From: Apteryx mantelli
Taxonomy: Eukaryota; Chordata; Aves; Apterygiformes; Apterygidae
Direction: 5' to 3'
Length of the DNA stretch: 64,000 nt
NCBI RefSeq assembly: GCF_036417845.1
Contig: NC_089978.1
Location: forward strand, 85,802,007-85,866,006
The position numbers and the translations under genes were made by a program. The notes under the pieces were generated by a model. The model made no database searches, was not told the DNA's origin, and saw only the letters and a program-made list of their open reading frames with translations. The first letter of the stretch is position 1. Every line of letters begins with the position of its first letter. This document shows, piece by piece, positions 54,801-64,000 of this stretch.

Positions 54801-57800
54801 GTGTTTAGGATGGCAGAGTGTTTGGGTAGAGCAACCTTTCTTTTTACAAAGAAGATATGTATTCCATGGAGATATGCAATAAAATGGAAAACAATGATTT
54901 TGCAAAGCTGAAATACCCACTTTTACCTCCACTTTGTCTGGAACAATGTCAACTTTGCAAATAAAAGAATTTTCATGGATAAAAGGGGAAAGCTGTCCTG
55001 TGGGATTTTAAAAAATGTTCACATCAATTTGCTGGCAACAGTCAGAAAATGAAAGTAGATTTATTCCTCCTAAAATAAAAGCAAAGCACAAAATTTACAG
55101 GAGAGGAAAAAAATGTCTACTTTTGGCTGGTGGCTGACAGATTCTTGCTGATTTCACAGAATATCTAAAGTTGCATCTGCAGAGGAAGTTTTGCATCAGG
55201 AGAATTTACAACACTGGAACCTGAATCTTCATGCTCCTGCAGTTCTCTAGAGCTGGAATTTCTGTAGCACGCTCAAAAACAGGTCCAGGTAAAATGTCTG
55301 CATTCCTATTGCCCTGCAGATGTACTCAAAACATAGTGAGTGAGTAAAGTTTATTCCCCAGAGAGAAAGATATATTCAGTAGATAGAGACAGTCAGAACA
55401 CCCTGACGCTCTCTGCAGCTTCACAGAGTCAAAGACACTCCTCAAGCAGGGGTCTTCCCTACAGTGTCAAGGTTTTTGGCATGAGATACAGTAGTCAGCC
55501 GGCATTAGAGGCAGCAACTCCCTCTATAGCACTAACAGGTACAGGCATTGAATCAGTCGGGCAGTAAAGCTCACACTAAGATATGTAAATTTTGCCTCCC
55601 TTCTGCTTCCCGTTGTGTCTAAAAACTTTGCTTGATTATAAGCATCGAAAACCTGGCTTCACTGCCACTTTTTCATCAGCAGAATCTGAACGCTGCAAAT
55701 CCTTTCAGGCTCCAGAAAGAATAATACTGCTTTTCACGGGAAGTTCAAAGGGGATTGAGTAAACACCAATGCAACAAGCACCAATGTGACAATTGCTTTG
55801 TAGCACACAGGAATTTTTTTTCCCTGTTGTATTTCCACATAGGCTTGATTCACAGCATGCAGAAGCACTGTAAGGCTTCACACTCTCCAGTTTTGAGAAA
55901 CCTGACTTCTTGATGAACAATGCTATTAAGTGTATTTGTAAACACATATGTAGACATCTTTTTACTGCCTTCAGAGCCAAAAATGGTTAGCAGATGATAG
56001 ACTTTTACCATGGGGAACGATAGGCAACACCATCAGAATGACAAGATCCTGGACTTGGTCTTACAGCATCACAGCAAATTGCATTTTCTTTAGTATACAA
56101 GCAAACACCACTGGGTAGAAGGCAGGAAAGCCTGACGGTCTCTTGGCCTGAGAACACTGTCGTTGTTCCTTATGTAGATTTAGAGGATTGCTTAGGGATA
56201 AGAAAGAGCTGCCAGGAACTCCAAGGGAGATGGGTGCATGCGGTGGCTGTCACCAGAGGGAGAACCACAGGCCTCAAGGCCAGAGCGCCTGCCTCGAGCT
56301 CTCCAGAAAGCATCAGGTCTCTTCCAGCTCTGTGCTGTGCAGCTGCTCCTACAAAGGAAAGTTTATTTTCTTCCTTTTGTGAATAGGAGCCACGAGCTCA
56401 CCTTGACACCTGGCTTTAACTCCAGGAATGTATATTTGTTATTCTAAATGGTCAAAATATTTTTAGTATCGGAAAGAGCTTTCTTAGGGAGACAGAAAAT
56501 GTTGATGAATTTTATTTGGTCACTCTGTGAGGAAAACTGCAGCTTTCTTCTACATGGGATGGCAAGGGGAGATGTAGCAAAAAGAGATTCTGTTACTTGA
56601 ATGAAAGTAAATGTGTTCACATTCTTTCTTGTCTAAAGATTAACTAGTCTCAGGCCCAAAAGAGATGCATATCATTTCAAATGAGTCACAGATTAGAGAA
56701 ACCAGGCTTACCAACACAGACTACAGATGATCGTTTTTTAACACTGAGAGATCAAAGGTAGGTTTATGTAGTTCATGAATTTACATACTGAGAATAAATG
56801 AAAAGGCCATATATGGAGCAGGAAATAGAGGATTTGTATTTCTTTACTGAAGAAGAAACCTTCATTTTATCTGTTTTGATAATCACTGAGTAATTTGATG
56901 GATTGTGTGTTTTTCCTGTTTCACACAATTGGCAATTTGACATATCTTTCAAACGTTAAACGCAGCTCCATAATTTATTAAATTTTAGTTTAGAAATTAA
57001 CTTTAGAGAAATTGGGATGTAACGTGCAATCCTGCCCATTCTGAGTTGGATCATTCAGTGGTGACAAAAAGGCAACAACAGCATCAACTCCTGTTTCCAG
57101 CAGCACATTCAAAAGCTTGTCATTACAGGCTGGCTTTTATCCAGCTTCAGGAGCCGAACAAAAGATGACTTCTGAATCTCATCAACGATGGGACAGGCTG
57201 CAGCAATGGCTATGCTGATCCACTAGACAGATCTCTGCCTGGGTCCTGATCCAGCTCACTAAAGTTAATGGTATTTGGTCTCAAGTGGGAGACTCAGTTG
57301 TGGCTGTTCCTGCAGGGCTGAGAGTGTGTTAGGAATTAATTAGATGTTGAAGGGGGCGGTTGTCACATCCAGGTTATCACCCTGGGCAGAGTTTACACCC
57401 AGAGTTACGTGACTGAGCAGCTCCTGTGTGCAGGAGCTAGCAGCTGTGTGATGCTATACTCTCTTGGACGTGGAGTGCTCCCACACCTCCGTACACACTG
57501 CAGAGAGGATGGGAGATGGACCACACTCCTCTCTCTGTACCCAGCTCCTTCTCCCATGCTGTACTAGCTGCCTGCCACAAAGGTAGGGAAAAGTGGAGAG
57601 TATTCCCAGGACATGTAACAGGATGGAGGTTTTCATCTCTTTCCTGTTACCATGTAAAAGGCAGGTTATTTGGGGTATATCAAGAAGTTTGTCTAGCTCT
57701 CCCTCACAGCAGAGAGGGGACTCCAGCATCCCTTGAGATTTGGGAGCAATCCACAAATAGGAAACTCCAGAACCTGTCACACTGTAGGCCGTACCAGACC

Positions 57801-59701
57801 TTGAAGCTGTACAGCTGCATTTTGGCTGACGTGCTGTCTAAACCTGACCCCCAAAGGTATCTAAAAATCCTAGAAAAGTTATCAGTGATATCGTCAAGTT
57901 ATACCCCCAAAAGTTATACCCCATCAGAAAGTCCTACACTGTCTTAAAAACAGGAAAAGATGCCCACACCTAATCTGGCCACAAATATTATATTGACTTC
58001 TCCTTTAACAAAATTAGTAGCGTGAAATTATTGATATGTGGAACCTCACCTCCAAACTGGAGCAACACTGACATTAGCATATTTATCCATAGGAAAAAGT
58101 GTCTTGGTAGGAAACTGAACTAAGTGAGCATAAATTCAGTGATTTCACAAGGTGGATAAACCTAATTTCCATTAATACGTTAAATCCTTTCATACTAGCT
58201 TGATTTTTTTTTCCATTCCTATGCCAAGCTTTCTAATATTAGTTGAGTCCACAGAGAGCCATGGTGCTTGAACAGGACAAAGTTCACTGGCTTCTAACAC
58301 AGGTTTTTCAAGGTGTCAAAGCACCGTGACTTTGAAGGGGGAGGAAGAGAGTAATAAAAAGAAGTGCCTGGGACTAAAATAAATACACAAAAGTGAATCT
58401 TTGTGGATTGAACACTGGATTAAAACTTTTCTGAATTGAAAACCTAAGAAAAAAGCCCTGGATAATCACCTTTAATTAGCTTGAAGTCATTTTCCATAAG
58501 TATCATTTTCACTGTGTCTTGATGAAAAATCATGCTTTTATAATGTCAGAACATACTTGGCTGTTTTTGTAAAGCTTGATGAAATGGCTCTCTTGCTCAA
58601 AGGAGGAAGCTTCTGAGGAATCAAAATGAAACAGTAAGGAACCAAGCACTTCTGTTACATGGATGGGGACAGCACCCTCTATCTAAGAAAAAGTGCTGGA
58701 GCCACAGTTAGCATCATATGACTCAAGTTAACCAATGTCTTTGTAAATGTGGAATATGCTTCATCTGATGCAATGCCAGCCTGAAGCAGTTTTTCTTGCA
58801 ATTAAATTGAAAACCTTATCCTCATTAGCCTACCAGAACCATAAAACCATTCTTTTAAGATTGAAAAACAATATGAAAATAATAGGCCTATAGAAATACA
58901 CTGACAATGTTTCTTGTTTAAGAAAGAGAGGAACATACTGAAGATACAGTTTGCTGAATGGTCTGTCTAATCTGGTATCCAATTTCATAAGTAGCAAGGA
59001 TCAGAAGCCTGAGAAGAATATTCAATACCTTAGGGTAGATTTAATCCCAAACCCAATTAGTGGCTGATTTATATCCTGAACTGCAACATCTGAAACTTCC
59101 CGATGTGAGGCAGTTCAGCAGCTGTAATATTAGGGACAGATATTCCCTAGCACGACACAGCACTAGCACAGCTATCCATTTTCCAATTCTCTGAGCCAGT
59201 CCATCTTCAGCACACTGTTGAAGCTGTATGCTGAGTAAATGTGCATCAAAGCTGCCTATTCAAGGATCTGTATTGCATTCCTGACCTCACTAATTTGCCC
59301 CTTCACCTCCTGCCGGTCTGGTCTCCAGAAGGTATCATGTCTTACTGCTAGACTCTGCTAGAGTAAATTGGCACAGTCCCACTGAGGTCCACAGCTGTGT
59401 CAGCCTATATCAACAGGGGGATGGGTCCAAAGACTGAACACTGCTTGGGACAGAGAGTGTGATGTTTAACATATATCTGGGTTTCAAAGAAATATACTGG
59501 AACAGGTTGTTTTTAGAAGCTGTATATACTATTTTCTACAGTTCAGTACAGCAGAGAATGGCCAATGTGTGCAGCGCTGTTAATGTGTATAGCGGAAATC
59601 AGAGTAGCTGCTTACTGAGTTGTGCTCTTGCTGGAATATCTTCTCATTGCAAAAGCCACCATGGCTTTGAAGAGGTACTCCTCATTTGCATCCCAGGCAT
59701 A
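45666..59701 (-). CDS. CLTRN: Collectrin (TMEM27), last four coding exons; 5' end outside window
   Basis: Single-pass membrane protein homologous to the non-catalytic C-terminal part of ACE2. In mammals it is needed for surface expression of the amino-acid transporter SLC6A19 in kidney and acts in beta-cell exocytosis. Coding exons in transcript order: 59616-59701, 52871-52987, 49886-50080, 45666-45822, with continuous phase and GT/AG junctions. They total 555 nt, or 184 residues plus TGA. The piece begins [20 protein letters not shown], which aligns near residue 40 of the mammalian protein, so about 39 residues (signal peptide and the KVRLS block) are missing. There is no HExxH motif. Sequons occur in CNVTD and KNVTT. 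The gene lies upstream of ACE2 on the same strand, as in other amniotes. Confidence 0.95.
46312..46640 (-). mobile_element. Ancient CR1/L3-like 3' remnant
   Basis: Follows the typical order of an old CR1 3' end read in reverse: 'catctagtctgatctcatt', 'cttcagtgatggagactgag', 'tctgaatttctaatgc' and 'gttgtgctctagattaaaca'. Family assignment is by pattern only. Confidence 0.45.
47085..47330 (+). mobile_element. Ancient CR1 3' remnant, + orientation
   Basis: Decayed version of the CR1 C-terminal coding and 3' region: 'gtgtggaacttgttgccg', then 'aatttaatggaagagaaagc' and 'cattgtgggttactcc'. Confidence 0.45.
49886..50080 (-). CDS. CLTRN: CLTRN transmembrane exon
   Basis: The 195-nt exon encodes [30 protein letters not shown], a hydrophobic span [20 protein letters not shown] and G-I-Q-R-R-K-K. 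Same length and phase as ACE2 exon 17 and clearly homologous. Acceptor tttatgaag, donor gtaagcag. Confidence 0.98.
50081..52870 (-). other. CLTRN: CLTRN intron
   Basis: About 2.8 kb, AT-rich. No recognised element. Confidence 0.75.
52871..52987 (-). CDS. CLTRN: CLTRN extracellular-domain exon
   Basis: The 117-nt exon encodes [20 protein letters not shown], then [19 protein letters not shown]. Same length and phases as ACE2 exon 16. Acceptor catctgcag, donor gtagggt. Confidence 0.97.
52988..59615 (-). other. CLTRN: CLTRN intron (6.6 kb)
   Basis: Includes a short perfect hairpin (AGCTCCTG-tgtg-CAGGAGCT) at 57419-57438 and one member of a 29-nt repeat pair at 58515-58543. No gene recognised. 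Confidence 0.7.
59616..59701 (-). CDS. CLTRN: CLTRN extracellular-domain exon (most 5' one found)
   Basis: The 86-nt exon, after acceptor tttctttatag, encodes [20 protein letters not shown], then RYSSKSTT and two bases of a glutamine codon. Donor gtaagca. Equivalent to ACE2 exon 15 but five codons shorter at its variable end. Confidence 0.97.
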
Positions 59702-62700
59702 CTATAAAGAAAGATGGAAAATAATCAGTTTCAGCACTAGTGCTAACAGTACAGAGGAGGAAAAGAGTCAATGAACTTCAAATGCAATATTGATTTAGAA
59801 TATGAATAAATTCACTGGCTGTGCTCTGAAAATAACTTCCTGACTGCTGTTTAGTGTGCACAAGGACTTCTTCTAATGGTTGTTGTAAAGTACAATATAA
59901 AGTGTACAGAAAGCTGTAACTTTTCCAGAAATTGAATGAATTGAATATTTCTGAAAGATGACCTAACTGGAGATGTGAATTTTCTCTTATCAAAGACTAG
60001 ACATTTGAACAGAATTCTCTCCACACTGCTGCACCCGTGGCTTTGCTTCTTTTGCTGGATGAACTGTGTTAAGAACAAGATTTAAATCCACCTTCCAAGC
60101 CCATTTGGTTCTTCCCCAAAAAAAGGCAGCTAAAGGCAGTTTCTGGGAGCTGGATGTCAGAACACCAGGAAATAAAATGAGATTACGGCCTCATTGTTGC
60201 ACATTGTCCTTGGAACAAGAAGACAGATTCAACTATAGTGCAGATCACTACATCACATTTGAAACAAAAGAAAGAAAACAGCTTAAAAACTATTTAAATA
60301 AGAAGTAAAATACTGGCTCCAAAAACTTTTCTCTGTTGTCTTGATGAAAAATCATGCTTTCATAAGTTCACATTTCTGATAAAGCTTCACTAGGTTCCCC
60401 TGAGCTCTCACTCCCATACGCAATTCTAAAGACCTGTAAGAACTGCACTTACTACATTTTTACAAGAGCCATGACTGAGGCAGACTGATTGAATTTCCAC
60501 TTTCAGCAGACTACAAAGATTAATAGTTTCTTGGAACGATATTAATGGAGGTTAGAGGCAGCTTTCTCCAGTCAGTCAGAACACACATCTAATCTTTAAC
60601 TTTCAGCATTAAAAAAATCCACACTATAATTGTCTAAACAAGAAACCCAACAGTGTGGATACTTAATCCTGTTGACAACTTAGACCTACTTTTTCATGGG
60701 TCTTTGTAACACACCCAAAAAACAGCAATATATATCAAAAAGCAGTAGACTAAACAGCACTGAAAATGTCAAATCTTAATTCTGTTTTCTAAATTCTGAT
60801 TTTGGATGCATGGAGCTGTCACCTCTCCCTAGAAAGAAGGAATCCAGCTTCCAGACACCATTCTCCTTTTGTTCTGACATCACGTGGACTGGGAACCTAA
60901 ATAAGGAAGGAGGCAGACATTTAAAGTGCAAAAAGTCATACCGATCATACTCATCATCTTTAAACAAATGAGCTATGAAATGGGCTGAGCTACAGTAGGA
61001 GAGGGACAACAAAACTGAGCAAAAAAAGAGCTTGAGTAGCATTAAAATCCCGATTCAGTACTGAGAATGGGTGTTCTGACTCACCGCTCTTGCCCTGTGA
61101 GTGAAGGGAGGTGTAAACATACTGTGACAATGCATGCCAGTCTGAGAACTTAAAATGAAAAAAAGAGAGACTGTTTGAAAAAAAGCCTACATTTTGTTCT
61201 CACTGCACTGGTGAAAATGTGACAGTAATGACAGCAACTAGTATTAAAAGAAAAAGAGACTGTGTAGTAGAAGAATTAATATAGATGAGAACCATAAAAC
61301 TATTCATCATAATTCTAAAGACATCTGTATTCAAGCCACCGAGCATAATTTGCAGCACTAAAAGGAATGATTTTCCTTTTTTTTTATATGATATGACTGA
61401 ATCCCTACATGCCATCTGCAGTCTTTGAGGACAGGTCCAAAAGGACAGAAAAAAAAAAAAAACATTTGTTATCCTATGGATTAAACCAGCTGTAGAGATA
61501 ATTCTATCAGTTGCCTCAAAAATGGACAATGATGAAGCACACTCCATTTCGTGCTTACACAGATACAGATGCAATGCAGCACTACCAAGTGTATGTACTT
61601 GGTATGCTAATGTTTAGTGCAGTACATGTGTATATGCCCAATGCATCACGATCGAGTATACAATTTGCATGATCAGAAATAATGCTGCAGTTGCCTAGAG
61701 CCTCTTTAAGTCAGAGTAACTAAAAGGGTATCTCAACTACAGGGAAGATAATTTGTAGTGAGGAACTCCAGCCTTACCTGAAAGAATAACTACTTTAAAA
61801 AAGAAAGAATAAACAGAAAGCTGTAAGAAATCAGGGTGGGGGTGGAGGGGGAGACTGGCAGAGAAAACTGAGCAGCAGTCAGGGGTCTGCCTGAGTGAGG
61901 GGAGGGAACTGCAGACTGCTGTCTGGGCAAGAGGGCGAGAAGCCCCAAGAAAAAGGTAATCAGATAGGAGGTAGAGGAGAGGGAGGTGGCTGCAGGCTCC
62001 ATATGAACAAGAAACTCTGCACATTATTGCATGCAGGAGTACGCAGGGGGAAAGCAACATAATGAGGAGGAAGAGTATGGCAAGAGTGCCTTTAAGCTAG
62101 TAAACAATATTGACTCAATGGGCATGAACTGGCCCAAAATAAATGCTGCCTGAAAACCAGAAGCCAGTTTCTAATCATCAGCTTTCTCCAATCAGAAGGA
62201 TAGGTGCAAAGAAACCTAACTAGTTTTACGGTGGGGCTTTATCAGCTTCATCTTTATTCTGAAATTGCAAAGCCTGGACTGCAGCTGATGACTTGAGAGG
62301 TTGCTTCTAGTCTCATGCTCCTGTGAAGCACAGTTATTCATGCACATTTTGTGCTGCCATAAAGAGAACAGTTTAAATATCATTTGCAACCACACTATAA
62401 ACAGACGATAACTCTGTTATCAATGGAAGCTTACATGATGATGTCAGGACTATTAATGTATACTGTCTACTTCACTCTATGAAGAAACAAACACAAAGAC
62501 TTTGGCTCTGTCGCACTTGCCATTCTCTATAAGTTGAGATGGAGCAGAATTAGACCTAGCTGAGTATGAAAGCCATTCTTAAGTGCCTGTTAGCGAAAGA
62601 GGAGGTTGATGAGATAATGGGAAAAAGATGATAAGCATAGATTGTCGGTGTGGTGAAATGCTGTAGTGATACTCTAAGGAAGACAAAATTTACATTAGTA

Positions 62701-64000
62701 GAACAAGATTATGATATTGTAAGATTGCCCTGAGCAACCTGGTCTGAACTCAGTGTTAACCTTGCTTTGAGCAGAAGGGTACTAGGGACCTTCCAAGGTC
62801 CCTTCCCACCTGAATGAGTCTCTGTTTTAACAAGACAGTCATTCAGACTGCATACAAGTGAATATGCTTCTATATATAAGTGGAACATGCTTCAGGGTCC
62901 CGTTTGGTGGCAAGACACCAGATGCACACCAGCTTCTCTCCCCTTTGTCCTACACCTTGGAAGTGGCCTGAATACGTGGTCCAGTAGGGAAGTGCACCTA
63001 CTTCTTCACCTGGCTTGCAGCTTATGATGGGCTAGCTGTTTGGCTCTTCTGGCTAAACTGAGTGGTGACACTGACAAGTACGTGGTCTTCCTAGTGGACA
63101 TTGTTCCTGCTCGCTCAAAGCTGCCTTTGGCCCTTTTAGGTTAACTCTCTACTACTTTGCTAGCTGTATGTCCTGGAAACAGGTAGTAACGAGCAGTCAT
63201 TCCAGAAGCCACTCAAAACGTTAACACCATTCTCAGAAAAACTCAATTCAGGCTTACAGATGCTATGTTTCTTCCCACTGGTTAGCAAACGATGTCTTTG
63301 TCAAGTAAACCCATTACTTGCAAGTAAAACAATAACAGCTACATGCTAACCATATTTTAGCTGCCCTTTGCAGCTCCATTGTAATAGGAACCATATAAAT
63401 ACATTAAGTGGTACTTCCTGCCTCAAAGTACAGCCTAGGCTATGAACAAATGAAAAAATGGTGCCTGTCTCTGTTCGCTTCACACAAAGTAGATGGCATG
63501 TGCTGAATCATACAGAGAACTATACTAACCCATTTGCTATGCCCCTGAATGTACACCGGAGTAATCCTGCCAGTCACAAAGCAAAATGCTCATGTTGTCA
63601 GGGTCTTCTGTTATCATCTAGACTGAAGTGATTTGGAAATGAAGGAAACAGAATTAAATATCAAAGCATCATACCAAGATATTCTAAGCTGACTTTCCTA
63701 TTGTGATACAGTGACAGTGCTACCCTTTCTTTTGATAAGATAGGAAGAAAAGTGAATGTCCCAAATTCTGAAGACAAAATGAATTTCAGATTGATAATAG
63801 TTTCAGTATTTGAATTTTAGTAATTTGCAGAGAGCATTGCAATGGCTATAACAGGAAATACTAGCTGTTTGCAGTTAATAGTTTGTTCATTATCTGTGGA
63901 TAATTTTGTATGACATCATATCACTTTCAGCAGGTTGCTGTTCTAAAATGCTATTTTATATTTTCCCACTCTTAGGTCTTACACATATTTCGTTGTATGA
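59702..64000 (-). other. CLTRN: CLTRN intron, continuing past the window
   Basis: I searched the minus strand for the KVR-S-x-x-ALGD exon and for a credible signal-peptide exon and found neither, so this is treated as intron or upstream sequence. It holds a CR1 3' end at 62715-62830 and the second member of a 29-nt repeat pair at 60337-60365. Confidence 0.65.
62715..62830 (+). mobile_element. CR1 3' end, + orientation, old
   Basis: 'tgccctgagcaacctggtct' leads to 'ttgagcagaagggtactagg', then 'aaggtcccttcccacctgaa' and 'tgagtctctg'. This is the familiar CR1 3' UTR order with many substitutions and a degraded terminal octamer. Confidence 0.65.

Noticed and set aside
57516-57947. 143-aa plus-strand ORF in a CLTRN intron
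   Set aside because: Low-information sequence, overlapped by a 108-aa ORF on the other strand, with no family features.
60776-61042. 88-aa minus-strand ORF with a signal-peptide-like start, considered as CLTRN exon 1
   Set aside because: It begins MLLKLFFCSVLL, but the following residues do not match collectrin. The hydrophobic start is a polypyrimidine tract read as codons, and no donor gives the required phase into the exon at 59701.
61737-62060. 107-aa minus-strand ORF starting MLLSPCVLLHA, considered as CLTRN exon 1
   Set aside because: No collectrin similarity after the first residues, and no suitable donor.

Overview
This window is from a vertebrate nuclear genome, almost certainly a bird. 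It has intron-rich genes, many CR1 LINE fragments of different ages (two of them young and nearly identical), and a gene order of BMX - ACE2 - CLTRN like that of the amniote locus (X-linked in placental mammals, autosomal in birds). No bacterial or viral operon, CRISPR array, rRNA or tRNA was seen. The species cannot be fixed from sequence alone; the predicted ACE2 protein is close to, but not the same as, what I recall of chicken.

Layout. (1) 1-486: end of the last intron and terminal coding exon of BMX (Tec-family tyrosine kinase), + strand. (2) 487-5680: convergent 3' regions of BMX and ACE2, with an old CR1 fragment at about 2715-3605. (3) 5681-34618, - strand: a complete ACE2 gene. I assembled 18 coding exons with GT/AG junctions and a continuous phase; they total 2427 nt (808 residues plus stop). 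All zinc, substrate and chloride residues are present. Intron 6 carries two head-to-tail CR1 copies. (4) 34619-34900: ACE2 leader and promoter, with a TATA box, two small upstream ORFs, a near-perfect HNF1 palindrome and a second TATA-like box facing the other way. (5) about 34900-45450: intergenic, with old CR1 remnants. (6) 45666-59701, - strand: the last four coding exons of CLTRN (collectrin), 184 residues plus stop. Its signal-peptide exons were not found and probably lie beyond 64000. (7) 59702-64000: CLTRN intron sequence with one CR1 3' end.

How the genes fit together. ACE2 is a cell-surface carboxypeptidase whose C-terminal collectrin-like neck and membrane segment is paralogous to CLTRN. 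Here the paralogy shows directly: two consecutive exons have identical lengths (117 and 195 nt) and phases in both genes. In mammals both proteins partner the neutral amino-acid transporter B0AT1 (SLC6A19) and both respond to HNF1; the HNF1 palindrome upstream of ACE2 fits that. The least ordinary parts are the promoter arrangement, the overlapping upstream ORFs, the diverged ACE2 cytoplasmic tail and the paired CR1 insertions. I found no convincing novel gene system.
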